From assembly GCA_946699065.1 (NCBI GenBank), contig CAMPDV010000020.1, positions 558,001 through 622,000 of the forward strand: a stretch of 64,000 nt of DNA. The letters run 5' to 3'. The DNA comes from Loxodes magnus. Taxonomy: Eukaryota > Ciliophora > Karyorelictea > Loxodida > Loxodidae. A model generated the notes under the pieces. That model did no database searches and had not been told where the DNA came from. It saw nothing but the letters and a program-made list of their open reading frames with translations. Position 1 is the stretch's first letter. Each line of letters begins with the position of its first letter. The translations under genes and the position numbers were made by a program. Below are positions 36,718 to 49,931 of this stretch, one piece after another.

Positions 36718-39633
36718 TTTGGATTTTTGAGGATTTTGTTCTTTTATTTATTGAAATTTGAAAAAAGCGACTAATTTAAAATATTATACGAAATATTCTG
36801 ATAAGCTGTAATCCAACCTAATATGTTAAAAACGTTTTCTCATTATATCTTACAATTTCATTAATGTTGATAACTATGTAGCAACAAGATAAAGCTTATC
36901 ATAAATATTACCTTCTCATAATTATTTCTGACACTAATATTTAACTATACAACTCTTTATCATATCAACTCTTATTGAGCAGCAATTTTTTTCTATTATA
37001 AAGTAATTTATTTTCAAAAATACTGTTAATTTTCAACATCTCAATAAGATCTAAAAATCTACTGATAGGGCTTATATAGAAGAAGTTTAGTTTATTTTAT
37101 TAGTTTTTTAATTAATAATTAGTTAGCTGAGCTTACTCCTTGTTTTGCAAGTAATTATAATGGCTACTTCTCTTATTTATGCAAAAACTCCCATCTTTTT
37201 AATCTCTCTTATTTATGGTTGTCTTGTTTAACCTAATTACCTATTATTAAGGTTAAAATTTAAAGTACACACTAACTAAAATTAGACTAACATTAATACG
37301 TTAGATACTTTATTTTATTTCTAAATAATAGATAAAATGCTTATTTTACACTTTGGCTAAAATAAAATTGGCAATTCTAAGCACTTTTATTAATCTAATT
37401 AAGATACAGCTGTAAATCTAAAAGTAATGCCCTGCTTATAAAAATGAATTTTAAGATACTTCCTTTATACTTTCCTTACAAGATAAAGTAAAAATAATAT
37501 CTATTAAACTAGGAGATTAACAGCAAAACTTCTTAAAAATTGGTTATTAAACAAATCTAGAGCTTAAAATAAAGCTATTAAGTATGATTTAATAGTCAAG
37601 CTAATTTTTAGAATTCATACATAGAGCAGCAACAATTTAATATACATTTATCTTTAGTTATTTCTTCATTTAGATAAGTTAGTCATATGCCTGAATTTTC
37701 ACTTTTATCCATTTAAATAATTCAATCCCCACGATCAAGGATTATAAAATTAAAGCGTGTCTGTTATTATTCTTGCTATGGGAGAAATAAATAATAATTA
37801 ACTAGGTTTAATAAAATGAAAGGCTATAATTTATTTAAATTAAAGGCACTTTCTAAATATAGTTAGTTGCTAATCTCTAAACAATCACACTTTTAATTAT
37901 TTCTAAAATAGTATCTATAGCAAGCACTATAAAAGCTTTTAATTATATGAAGGATAAATTTGCTTTAAATAAGAATCATTTCTATTTTAAAATTATTGCT
38001 TACATTACTGAATCACATTCTTTAATTTCTTTTAATCGTAATAATGAGAATTAACTAGAATTAAAGCATTCTTAAATGTTAAAAAATAAGATGTTGATAG
38101 TTTGCTTAAATTTAACATTCTGAGATTAATCAGAGGATAATTAAGTGCATAAGAAATATAATCACTTTTATAAAAATAAAGCAACTATCTATGCCTTTGA
38201 TTAATTGTTAAGATTGTCTATTTTAGAGCAAAAGAAACTAAAGATTAATTATATAGATAAAGAAAGCATTTCTAGAATACCTTTAATACATATTTATAAA
38301 ATAGATAAAATGACTAAATTAATAATTTTTGCTAGGCTATTTATATATTATTAATAAATTATAATGAACGCTACATATAATCTGGTAATTTAAGAGGAAA
38401 TTCTTAATTTAAGATATAAGGATAGTTTATACTTATCTTATTACTATAATTAACTTAGCAGTACTTATTGATATATCAAGCTACTCTTTAGCAAAAAAAT
38501 TAATTAAAAAGCAAAATAATTGTTCTAAGCTTTGTAGCTTCTACCAAATTAGTATTATCTATTTATCATATAAGTCATTCTAAAGGCAAAGAGTCTGCAT
38601 TAAAACTAGATTAATTAGCTTGAAAAAATAATTAAGATTAATTAAGGACTTTAATTAATTTAAATGATATAACTACTCATATATTAGGATATCATATTTA
38701 TTATATGAGCAAACCAGTGTACTATTAGTTACAAAAGTATCCAATTAAAAGCAAGAATTGATATTATTTGAGATTTTATTAAAGATCATATCAAAGCTAA
38801 GTAATTCTAAGAGTTTATACTAGCAAAAGAATTAGATAAATGCCAATTACATTCCCATTTAAATAATAGCTTTATACTTAGAGATTAGAAAAGAAAGATG
38901 CATACATTAATTTAATATATCAGATATATTTATTGTTATATATACTTTTTTAATCCTCTTTATTATTTTATCATTGCTAAGAATTTTGAAAGTTGATAGA
39001 AGCATCTTATAAACTTTGAAAGGTCTTGAATTTTGAATCTAGTAACTTATTATAAATCACATGGTATTAATTGAATGCTAGGCTATATATTTAAAAATAA
39101 AAAGTTATTAAATATCTTAGAATTTATGTTTGAATGCTAAATTGAATAAATGAATTAATTCTAAAAGTAATTTAATTTTAGAATATCAATATGCTGAAAA
39201 GTGTAGAAATTATATAATTAATCAAGAAGAAATTAATAGAATTTAAAAAGTCATATAATGAGCAGATATTATTGTCAGGATATTAATACAAGTAAAAGAG
39301 CTATGCTAGTTCAATTTGCTTATTTATATGGCTAATTACTTTGCCATTATTTGCAACTAGCAAACATTTAACTACCTTTTTATTATTTTATCAGTTGTTG
39401 CTTTTCTTTAAACTTAATTATTTAGTTTCTTCATATATAAGGATTTTTTGATAAGAGATCGGTTTAAGATGGTTTGCTTCCTATAAAATTGAAAAGAGTG
39501 AATAAGTAAAGCAAATACACTAGTCTCATTATGAAGATTTAAGAAGTTTCTACTAGTTATTTCTTAAAGCTTTAATTTAAATAGTTTAAATTACTTCATT
39601 TAAATCATAACGTAAAGTGCTCTTAATATATAA
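36718..39633. other. Gene desert, 2.9 kb
   Basis: Extremely AT-rich. No frame on either strand shows protein-like composition for more than a few dozen codons, and there is no GC-rich island. Such a long empty stretch is unexpected for a heterotrich somatic genome. Confidence 0.5.
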
Positions 39634-42600
39634 ATGAAAGCATTGCAAGACATCTCTTAGCTTATTATTATATTTATCATTTTTCTCCCTCTGAATCAAG
39701 CTTATGACTATATAGAACTTATTCCTGAACCAAATATTTATGAGCAAACAAATTTAGCCACTCTAAACAAATCAGCTAGTGAATTTCTAAACCAAACGTA
39801 ATTATAATAGATAATTTATTTTTAATGAAGCACTTGGATATTTGTGGTTGAATGCACTAAACCTTGACCTGGTTAAACTTTAGATTTACAAATTTTTAAT
39901 ATACGAAGTTAAGATGGAAAAACATGAATGTAGATATCATTGTTCACAGATTATATCTAAAATTCTTTGAAGGCCTATTTGCAAGTAAGAGTTAGTAGTT
40001 ATAGCTCTTTTTCTAGAGGACTGTCTTGTTAAAGCTAAGTTAATAATAAATGGATTTTTTTATCTTATTCAGAATATTAAGATTCAATCCAAAAAATTTA
40101 GGAAAACTGCATATAATCGATTTTTGCATAATCTAATTGCAGAACCTTTACACCTTAGTATTTATTTAGCCTTAGACTAACTGATACTTTTTATTATGGA
40201 TCATTTGATAATCCAAAATATAATTTTTAAGGTAAAATTCTTTAGGAAAGAATTTATAAAGAAAGTGTTAGACTTTAATCATAAGCCTTTACTAATATAT
40301 CTCTTTATGATAATCCTTGCGTCAAAAGTTGTGGATATTATATATGTGAGACACCTGAAGTAGATTAATGTGGTAAAGAATGCGATTAAACTTGCTGAAC
40401 ATGTAAAGGCGAATTAGATCTCTAATGTTTAGATTGTGGAGTTAATGGCTTTATTTAAAATTCTAGATGCGTCTGCTAAGCAAATTATTATAGAACTTTG
40501 GAACATGAATGCGAAACTTCATGCAAACCTGGCACTTATTCTCCTGAACCCATAAAAAGAATTTGCAAACTTTGCAGTTCTGTAGTTGAAAATTGCTATG
40601 AGTGCAATAAGAATTTAGCATAAACAATCTGTACTTCATGTTTATAAAATAGTTACATGGAAGGTTCCAAATGTATTAATTGTTCTTCTAAATGATAGAA
40701 TTGCTACAGTTGTAACTAAACATAATGTAAAAGTTGTTTACTTAGATTCAAAATGTGAAATTCAAATTGCCATGATAAATGTCCCAAAGGATCCTATGAA
40801 GATTAAGGAATATGCATAGCTTGCAATTAAAAGTTCCCTTATTGCCTTGAATGTGATAATTTCGGAACTTAGTGCTTAAAATGTGATAAACATTTCTCTA
40901 ATAATAAAATAAACTGTACTGATTGCACAAGAATCGACTCTAACTGTATGGAATGCACATAGGACGGTAATTGTACACAATGTGATATTAATTTAAAGCT
41001 CACTCATAATAAATGTTAATCTTCTTGCTCTATTGACTAACAAGACTACGATGGAGATTCTATATGCAGAGATTGTAAGGATTTGATATAAAATTGCTAT
41101 AATTGTACGTAAGATGGTACAACATGCTTAAGTTGCCTTTCAGGCTTAAAACTATCTTTAAATTTTTGCTAATCACAGTGCATTTATGGAGAATAAGACT
41201 ATGATGGAAATAACATTTGCTCAAAATGTTCGGATATAATAACTTATTGTAGTATTTGCGATCAATCGACTAAAATTTGTACTTAGTGTTTCGAAGATTA
41301 TCAATGAATTGGAAATTAATGCTTAAATTGCAAAAAGATAGATCTTCAGTGCTCATTATGTGCAGATGAAATTACATGTACTGGATGCGAATATCCATAT
41401 AAACTAACTCAGAATACTTGCCAAATTAATTGTAAATCTTATGAATACTCAGCTAATAGAGTTTGCTAAAATTGTAATTAAGCAATATAGAATTGCTAGG
41501 AATGTTCTGAAGATGGTGGAACATGTCTAAAGTGCTAAAACGGATGAAAATTAACTCTTAATAAATGTATGTTGAACTGTGATATTAGTTAATAGGATTA
41601 TAATAATGATAATATTTGCAGAGACTGCAGTGATTTAATTAGTCAGTGTGCTGAATGTAATCTAAATATATGCACCAAATGTAAGCCAAAATATTATTTA
41701 ACTGAGAATAAATGTATTATGTGCAATTTGCAAGTTTCTTCATGTCAAACATGCTTTTTGAATAAAACTTGCACTAGCTGCTAACTACCTTATGTGTTAT
41801 CCTAAAACAAATGTATTTCTAAATGTGCAAATAATGAGTTTGAAGTTTAAAAAATTTGCTTTCCTTGCAATAAGTTCATCAGTAACTGCTAAGAGTGTTT
41901 TTAGTAGGGATTAAATTGCTCTAAGTGTTAAGGTTCATTCAAGCTTACACAAAATACATGTTAAACTAAATGTGTCAGCACTGAATAAGATTACCAAAAC
42001 AGAGGAGTATGCAAACCCTGCAGCTTAATTCTTTAAAATTGTGCTAGCTGTACTGAGGATGGTTAACAATGTTTAGGATGCCTTTCTAATTTTAAAATAT
42101 CATAAACATTCAAAAATTGTTCATAAACTTGCTTAAGCTTAGAGTAAGATTAGAACTAAGATGGAAAATGCGAGCCTTGCGGTTTAATATTTCCATACTG
42201 TGAAAACTGTAATTAAGAGGGTAAATAATGCTATGGATGTATATAAGGATATTACTTGGAGGCTAACTAAAAATGTTCCAAGTGTCCTTTAATAAATATT
42301 GATTGTATAGATTGCTCTGATTAGTACACTTGTACTTTATGTAATACTTTAAAATTAACTGCCAATTCTTGCTAATAAAATTGCACTTAAACATAACAAG
42401 ATAAAGATGGAGACAACATATGCTAAGATTGTAGTTTTGTATTATAAAACTGCAATATATGTACAGAAGATGGTCAAGAATGCTTAAAATGTATAAATGG
42501 AATGAAATTATGGGAAAGCGAATGCTTTAATCAATGTCCATAATATACATAAGATGTTGATTAGGACTTTGTTTGTGAATTATGCCAAGTTTTAATTCCT

Positions 42601-45046
42601 AATTGCATTAGATGCTTTTAGTACTAAAAAATATGTGTATAGTGTGAAATAGGTTTCTAAGTTGATACTTTAAATGGGTCTGAATCATGTTATTCATGCT
42701 AAAAAATAGATAAGAATTGCATTCAATGTGACAATTCATACAATTGTCAGGTTTGTGATATAAAAAGCTAATTTCCTTACCATAATGATAATTAGTGTTT
42801 AGAGCAATGTCCTTCTCATTATATTGCAATTAATTATGAATGCTAAAATTGCTCAGACTATATTTGAAACTGCATAGATTGTAGCTTCGAAAGATGCAAT
42901 TAATGTGAGGATTCTTATTTTATCAATTAAGATAAAAAATGTGAATCTTGTGCTACAATTGATGGGAATTGCACGCTTTGCAAGGAAAATTCTACTTGCA
43001 CAAAGTGCTAAGAAGGCTTGAAATTATCAAGCAATTCATGCTAAGATTAATGCTTTGAAGGCTAGTAGGATATAGATAATGATAGCATATGTGAAAGCTG
43101 TGATGTAGCTATTGAGCACTGTAAAATATGCTCTTCTTCAGAGAAAATTTGCAAATAATGTTAAGGAAATTACAAACTTGAAGAATATTACTGTGTTGAG
43201 AATTGCAGTATTGGGAAATATGCAGATAGCAATAATGTCTGCCAGTCATGTGCTGGATTATTTAAAAATTGTTAAAATTGTAATAAAACTCAATGCTTTC
43301 GATGCTTATAAGGATTTTTCTGAAAAGAAAATGAAGAAACAAAAATATGTGTAGATTGCTCATAATGTAAAGATTGTGAGTAATGTTGAACTAAGTTTCC
43401 ATAAGGTTTGGAGGATTTATCTTTGTCAGAAGAATAGAAAAAGTTAATAAAGAACTCAGAAACAATTATTTTATCAGGTTAATTTATTTCTACAGGATTA
43501 TCATCTATAAGTGGTATGTTAGCAGGGCTGTCATTTAGTTCTGGATTCTAAAAAATTTATTTTCTGATAACTTCCTTGTAGCTGATAAGATTAAATGGAC
43601 TTATTAATGTTGAAAAGCCTGATGTTCTTTAAGGTTATTACTTAGAAATGAGTAAAAGTAGAATTCCTTTTCTTTCAAATACAAACACATATATTGATTT
43701 CAATTTTTAGCCTCCATAGCAAAGAATAGAAGATTACTATTTCTAAATAATGTAGTACTAAAACTACTCATTTCTGAGTAATGCAATTGCTCACTCTGCT
43801 ATTATTATTATACTAGTTTGCCTTTATGTTGTTATTCCTTTTACCTTTGAGATACCAAAAATAGGCTAGACTATAAAGAAGCTCTATTTCTTCTTTATTT
43901 CAAATAGAATCATAATAACTGCTCTGCTAATTGAATCTCTTGACTTAAATATAGCTACTTTACTGTAGTTTGATCACTTTAACTATCATAATGCTTACGA
44001 AAATGTTAACATCATCCTTGCTCTACTGTGGCTTGTAATTTTTTCTTATTTAGCTATTCGATATCTGTTTTCTAGCTTGGTCAGTCAAAATAATCAATAA
44101 ATTTAGAATTATTCTAGCTAGAACTGATCTTAAGAAATGGGATTCTCATTTTCTTAATCCAGATAGTGAAATAGGTAAGCTATATTAATAAAATTATCCT
44201 TTGTTCGATGAAATTTCATTGGGAGGTCGCAAAATATAAATGTACTATTATTCCATTTTTATAATAAGAAGGTTTATAATGGCCTTAATAATTTGCTTGT
44301 TTAGATTTTCAGCTTTAGCAATGATTATTTTGTGTCAAATTACTTGTGTTCTACAGATTTTCTATTTGTTCATATTCAAACCTTTCGCTCTTAATAAAAC
44401 AAATTACATCCATATAGCTATTGAAGTCTGGATACTATTTATGTTCTCATTGAACATCCTTTTTTATTACTAAGAGCAAAATTCACGAATACTTAAAAGC
44501 AAGACAGAATCCTATGCTGAAGCAGTTGTGCTTATGTCTACTACTATCATTATCATCATTAACTTATATATTATTGTCACAGTATTGAGAGACCTTTATA
44601 AATAATGCATGCTGTAAAGAAGAGTAAAGAATTCTTAGAAATAGAAAGACAATACTAAAGATTCCTAAAAATGGTTCCTTTTTTATTTGTAAAATTAATT
44701 CAACGAGTAAAGGCAAAAGCAAGAACTGGATAATACTTAACAAACAGCTTATAAGATTGAATAAAATTTCAATAAAAATTAAGATTAAATTTTCAAATCA
44801 AGAAGCAAAAACAACTTAAATGCTTCTATGACAGAATTGGAAATTATTCCCTCTTTAGATGCGACGCAAAAAGAACTATCAAAAGACATTAATTAAGATA
44901 AAAAATAAACAAAATTTATGTATAATTTAGGCTAGAAACTGTAAATCAAGGAAAAGAACTAAAATCATTAGGATTTCTTTATTAGTAAAGATAAATCTTA
45001 CAGAAAGAATAATTTGATACTCAATTTCGAAGAATTAGATTCTTGA
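39634..45046 (+). CDS. Giant cysteine-rich seven-transmembrane protein
   Basis: 1797 residues in two exons (39634-44034, 44054-45046). A signal peptide (LIIIFIIFLPLNQAYDY) leads into an extracellular N-domain of about 200 residues. Residues 226-1250 are some 20 furin/TNFR-like cysteine repeats with a recurrent unit: CxxC pairs spaced by stretches such as CTQDGTTCLSCLSGLKLSLN and QDYDGDSICRDC. Seven hydrophobic helices follow, from AIIIILVCLYVVIPFTF to EAVVLMSTTIIIIINLYIIV, and a hydrophilic, Gln-rich cytoplasmic tail ending FEELDS at TGA 45044. Large Cys-rich membrane proteins of this layout are typical of ciliates; a receptor or adhesion role is inferred. TGA is read as W at many positions in the ectodomain. 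The 19-nt intron lies inside the third membrane helix. Confidence 0.8.
40312..43390 (+). repeat. Tandem cysteine-rich protein repeats
   Basis: Coding repeats within the seven-TM gene, about 20 degenerate copies. Each unit contains several CxxC pairs, and many contain DGxxCLxC and QDYDGD-type segments. The DNA copies have diverged, so they are visible mainly at protein level. Confidence 0.75.
44035..44053 (+). other. Intron, 19 nt
   Basis: GTAATTTTTTCTTATTTAG. Removal joins NIILALLWL to LFDICFLAWSVKII, making one membrane helix, and moves the frame to that of the last four helices. Confidence 0.7.
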
Positions 45047-46243
45047 ATTTTACTTTTAACTTTACTCTTTTATACCTTTAATTTTATATATTTACTATAT
45101 TTTACACCTTCCTCAACTTCTATTTTATATAATATCTTCATGATTATCAGTTTTTATCATATTTTTTTCATGATTTCTAACTTTTAAGCTACATCATTTT
45201 AAAAGAGATTATTTTTAGATTTTTTTTAATATTATCTAAGCATCTTTTTAATCTTTATATTTGAATGCAATATTTTAAGCTATTTTCTAAATTTAGTATC
45301 TTAATGGAATTTGAGCTTGCTTGCTATTGATTAGATTAATTTATTAGCATTAAGATTTAAATCTTTAAAGTTGAAAGAAGCATTTGGACTAAATCCTATA
45401 AATCTTATAAATTGCTTAAAAGAAATTAACAAATTTATGTGTTATTGATTATATATATAAGCTGCTTCGCTTATTATTATATTTCTTTCTATTTCTATTA
45501 CTAATCTATTTATGCTTATCCATATCAAGCATATGCTTTTATAAATCAATTGTATCAATTTAATAATGAGTTGTAATGCATTAGCCAACTGCTTTTCTTA
45601 AGTTTTATCTAATTTTGAGTGAAGTTTAGAATTAATAGTGATGAAGTTAAATTTTAGTAGCTTAATGCGTTTACTTATCTACAATATTAAAGGAAAGGAA
45701 ATTCTTAGAATTTCTCTTTGTAGCCTAGATGTAAAGAACCTAATTTGCTACTGAACTCATTTATTTAAGAAACAGAAAAGATCGTTCCTTGTTTTGGTTC
45801 CATTTAAGATTAAAGCAACAAAAATATTTTAAGAGTTACTTTAGCAAATTTATTTATTGTGTCTCACTCTTGATATTATAAAAGATTTTAGCGTGACTTC
45901 ACTCTTAAAAGACTCTGATAGTTTTTTTATTTTTAAAAAAGCAAAGAGCTAAGAACAAATTCTACTTAGTGCTTATTAAAGTGTTTATATAAGTTAGATT
46001 AAAGATTTTATTTAAAGAGTCTAAATTAGCAAGTCTTTGCACTATACAATAAAGCACTTACTGATAAATTATCCTATAAGTCAGCAATAATAAACTATTA
46101 GTAAAGTTGAGGCATTCTAATCCTTCAAGTTTATTGGGATGCTGGTATGAATAGTTAGCGCTTTAGATATAAGAGTGTGAGATATAATTAAAGAAGAGTT
46201 TATTTAGCTTTTAGTTTAAAGATTTTTAAATTTTGAGGTAAGA
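45047..46243. other. Intergenic region; weak open frame next to RMND1 gene
   Basis: The first half is T-rich spacer. From an ATG at 45641 a frame in phase with the RMND1 first exon stays open (RLLIYNIKGKEILRISLCSL, IKDFSVTSLLKDSDSFFIF) to at least a TGA near 46147. It could be a separate gene or an N-terminal extension, but composition is borderline, so I do not call it. Confidence 0.35.
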
Positions 46244-47279
46244 ATGGAAGACTCTTAACAGGAAATTTAACTTAGCTAACTTGGAGAGGAAGATTATGAT
46301 CATACAAATCCTGAAGAAGATCCTGCAAAAGAATTTTCCGTAAGTCTTATAATTATAGGAACTAACTTCTGAGTCAGAAGGTATGGGGTTTATTTAAAGA
46401 CGCAAATACTCAAAAAACATTTTTGCTAAAAAGATAAAAGATTAGTCAGCTATAAAAATAAACGAATAAGAAGAAGACCCTAAAAGAGTAAGTGTATGGG
46501 GTATTTCAGAAAAAATTATGATAGAAGATATTAATTTCAGCAAACTATTGAACGAAATAACTCAAACATATGAGCTGAAAGATGTCTCATTTATTTCGAA
46601 CCAAGATTAAGTTATATTTTTCTTTTAGTTCGGTGTTGTCTCTTTTTGGAATATACCTAAGAATCAAGAAAGCTAAATTATGAAAGAGCTTTAGAAACAA
46701 AATGTAGTAAGTCTTTAGTATCCTAAGGCGGAGATAGACGATTTAGAGTATATTTAAGGAGATTAACTTAAAATATAAAATGATGTCATCACTTTAGAGT
46801 CTAATGATTGCTTCGAAAAACTAGCAGTTGCTTATGCTCTTTAGCAAAGTATCAAACTAGATACTTATGAGAAACTTGTAGAAGGAACTATTTAAAATGC
46901 GAAATCTATTCCTGAAGTACTAGCTCGAACAGGATAGATTTATCTCAATAAGCAATAGATGAGGAAAAAAGTAGGAGAACTTTTCGTGCAAAGAGCTTTT
47001 GTAAACCTCAGATCAGAAATATTGGATGATCCAGATTATTGTTGAGAAAATGAATAATACCGAGAATTCTATTCTAAAACACGAAAATATCTAGAAATTG
47101 AAAAAAGAGTTGAAATATTGAACAGTAGATTAGACATAATTGAAGAAATTTATAAAATAATTTAAGATGAAATAGAAGCATAGAGAAATAATTGGCTTGA
47201 ATAAATTGTCATTATCCTCATTGTTTTGAACCTTTTTTCTGAGATGTTCTGGAGTGTTGTCATAAAAGACTTTTTTTAG
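46244..47279 (+). CDS. RMND1/RMD1 family (DUF155) protein
   Basis: 338 residues in two exons (46244-46339, 46359-47279). DUF155 proteins are mitochondrial or membrane-attached; human RMND1 supports mitochondrial translation. Family motifs are clear: VIFFFQFGVVSFWNI, SNDCFEKLAVAYALQQSIKL, LARTGQIYLNKQQMRKKVG, LDDPDYCWENEQYREFYS, TRKYLEIEKRVEILNSRLD and EIEAQRNNWLEQIVIILIVL, then a C-terminal membrane segment ending VVIKDFF. The stop is TAG 47277, exactly where homologues end; no TGA follows in frame nearby, so TAG terminates here. W in DYCWEN is TGA. The first exon is acidic and no clear presequence is visible. Convergent with the next gene, 42 bases between stops. Confidence 0.88.
46340..46358 (+). 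other. Intron, 19 nt
   Basis: GTAAGTCTTATAATTATAG. Removal joins EEDPAKEFS to ELTSESEGMGFI and puts the RMND1 domain in frame. Confidence 0.75.
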
Positions 47280-47321
47280 CTATTTTAAATGTTTTTGCCA
47301 TTTAAATATTTGCAAAGTGAC

Positions 47322-47995
47322 TCATTGAATTATATTCTCTATTTTATTGATTAAACTATCTACAAAATCATCTAAGTATTAGTTTTATAAATATAGTTTC
47401 TATTGAGGAGATTAGAAAAATCCAACTTTATCTTTTGATTATAAAATTCCTTTTAATCTAAGATTATTAATAGCTTCATTAGCATCATTTCAAATATTTA
47501 GACTGAATCATTTATTATGAAATCAGTTGTATTATACTTTTTAATTACATTAAGCTATTCAAAATTTGATTTATATTTGTTTTATTATGATATGTTAATT
47601 CTGGTCCTTTATGAGATATAGAAATCAAAACTGTAAAATAAAAGTATTCATAGCTAATTTTCACATATATCAGTGAATTTCTCCAAAGTTTTGCTCAAGT
47701 TCTACTGAACATCTTGAAAGATTTTATATAGAGATATAGAAGTTTCATTAAGCATCTAGCATTCTTCTTCGCTTTTATGTGTTCTTTACTCAATAGTATC
47801 AACATAATCGATTATTTCCTAGCATAATTTTATGAAGTTTACCATAAAGTTTTCATCTATAAGCATTCTTTACTCTGTCAATTCCCTCATTTCTTCAAAA
47901 AATTGTTCTGAATAATAGTTCTCTGATGTATCTTAGTCCTAAACAGCTTACTAACTCATGTTTTGATTTATTTTTAGCTTCTATTAAATTTCCAT
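47322..47995 (-). CDS. Helical/coiled-coil protein, unknown, with 35-nt intron
   Basis: From the ATG at 47995 the protein reads MEIQQKLKINQNMSQQ, then heptad-like FFEEMRELTEQRMLIDENFM and CQEIIDYVDTIEQRTHKSEE. A second frame ends it with NDANEAINNLRLKGILQSKD and FVDSLINKIENIIQ before TGA 47322. A 35-nt GT-AG intron (47503-47537) joins the frames as SNFEQLNVIKNLNIWNDANE; 212 residues in all. One internal TGA (after CENQL) is read as W. The small helical protein could be part of a complex; I do not recognise it. Confidence 0.5.
47503..47537 (-). other. Intron, 35 nt (tentative)
   Basis: GT-AG with length 3n+2, the only simple way I found to join the two coding frames of the flanking gene. It is longer than the other introns here, so less certain. 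Confidence 0.45.
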
Positions 47996-48322
47996 TACGC
48001 GCCATAATTAGATATAAAGGATTTAGTTAAATGATAAGAAACTTAAATAGATTTGAAAGATAATATTAAAAGCTTATACCTTCTACTTGCCCTTTCACTT
48101 ATTTATTTCATAAGTTCAAGTATCTAGCAGCTATCTATTTACTAAGCTAGGGAAATTTAATTTGCAACGACATGGTTCTTTCTAAAGTAATGCATTTAAA
48201 GCACTTAATGATAAGGAAAAATTAATTAGTAGCATTTAGCCTGCAGCTTAAAGGGTTTTAATAATAGTGAGTTTGATTACTAAATAAGTTTCTTTAGGTA
48301 TAAGAATTATAAATTTAAAACA
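47996..48322. other. Divergent intergenic region
   Basis: About 330 bases of AT-rich sequence between two divergent genes, presumably holding both promoters. No motif stands out. Confidence 0.45.
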
Positions 48323-48820
48323 ATGTAATCAAATTCTAAAACTAATTAACCTAGGGAATCCTACACTCCGCTTTCTTAAGTTGTTCAAGAATACGAAGTT
48401 AAATGATTTAAGGAGTAAGAAGACCTTGCCTAATAAGGATCTTATGAAGCAGCCATTATATTTGCTCAAATGCTGCTGAAAGGAAGTTCTACCCGCCCTT
48501 CAGATCCATTTGCCTCTTTAAAATGATTCAAAAAGGCAGCAAAGGGAAATGCGGAGGCATGCTTTAAATTAGGAAGCTATTATTTGAATGGAAAGTTTTT
48601 TACACCTAATTTTGAAGAGTCTTGATTTTATTTCAAGCTAGGTACATTTCACAATTGCAACTGCGGTAATTTTAGAAAGCAAATACATGAGAAACAAGTA
48701 TCTCACATATATACTTGCTTTTCATATGAATGCTAACAAAAAATTGAAACCATTCAAATTTACGACAAAAATGGAATCGAAAACAAATTCAGACAATGGA
48801 GGATAAAAAATGGGTTTTGA
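48323..48820 (+). CDS. Sel1-like repeat protein
   Basis: 165 residues in one frame. Sel1-type alpha/alpha repeats are seen: SYEAAIIFAQMLLKG, then DPFASLKWFKKAAKGNAEAC with FKLGSYYLNGKFF, then a shorter FEESWFYFKLGTFHNCNCG. The pattern AAxxGNAEACxxLGxxYxxG is the Sel1 signature. These repeats mediate protein-protein contacts in signalling and ER-associated degradation adaptors. Two repeat W residues are TGA codons. The last 50 residues are Cys-containing and polar. Stop taken as TGA 48818; reading on would enter hydrophobic AT-rich sequence. Confidence 0.7.
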
Positions 48821-49931
48821 TCTGACTTTTTATTCTGCAATTTTGCTTTAAGTCCTTTATGGATTTATTAATTTAATTTAATAGATAAACTATTACTCAC
48901 TCTGCTTAATATTAGATCATTATTTAATTTATTATATTTTAAATCAAAACACTTAAGTGACTATAGTTGCTAAGTCTTCTCCTTATTTTTTGTACTGAAA
49001 TACTTAAAAACATCATATAAAAGAAGTAATAGCCTTCATGCTTATTTTCTCTATTTGCTAACTTGGATGATTATACTTAGTAAATTTTAGGAAGAATTTG
49101 TGTTAAATATTATATAACTTCTGAGTAGGTTTTACAAGAAAAAAGCTATAAAAAGAAATTTTGTTAAGCTTAATTTTTTTATTTTTTATAAATGTTTCTA
49201 ATTACATTGGAACTAGTTTTCTATACTTTACTCTACATAATATCAAATTATTAGTTTAAATACTGTTATTCTTAGTTCTCTTATACATCAATAGACAACT
49301 ATGATATATCTCTTTATTATTCTAATTATATTTACTTTCCAGTGCTATCTTTCATAAACTTTTCATTCAGAAAATTAAAATTTATCCAGTTATCAAAGTT
49401 AGCTACTTGAAGTTATATTTTTAAATATTGATTAGATAACTAAGTGGATATATGTTAATAGATGTTTAGTAATAATGGATAGCTAAATTCTGATATTTAT
49501 AGTTGAGATAGAAAGAGTTATAAAATAGCATTTCTTAGTTATATCGTTCCATTGTAATCTAAGTGTATTTAAAGGTCACTCTTCTATATCTATTCCCATT
49601 ATTAAGTAAAATGAAACGTCTAATTAGGAAAGTGATTTAATTTATTCTGTGGTGATAATCTTTTAAGCTTAAGAGTACTTATAGCAGCAAATTGATTACT
49701 TATTATTATATTTACTACATTAAAATAAAATAACTGATATATAGCCTGCTATAGACATTAACATATAAAGAGATATTAATTTAATAGCCTAACTATCTAA
49801 TAATGTTTCTTACTTGAGAGTATTTATTGACTATAATAAAGCCTTAGATAAATATCATACTGTATAAGTAAACTTACAAGCAATAAAGGAATGGAAATTA
49901 AAAAGAATAATTAATTAATTAAATATAAAGA
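48821..49931. other. AT-rich intergenic region
   Basis: 1.1 kb without a supported frame on either strand. No RNA island seen. Confidence 0.5.
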
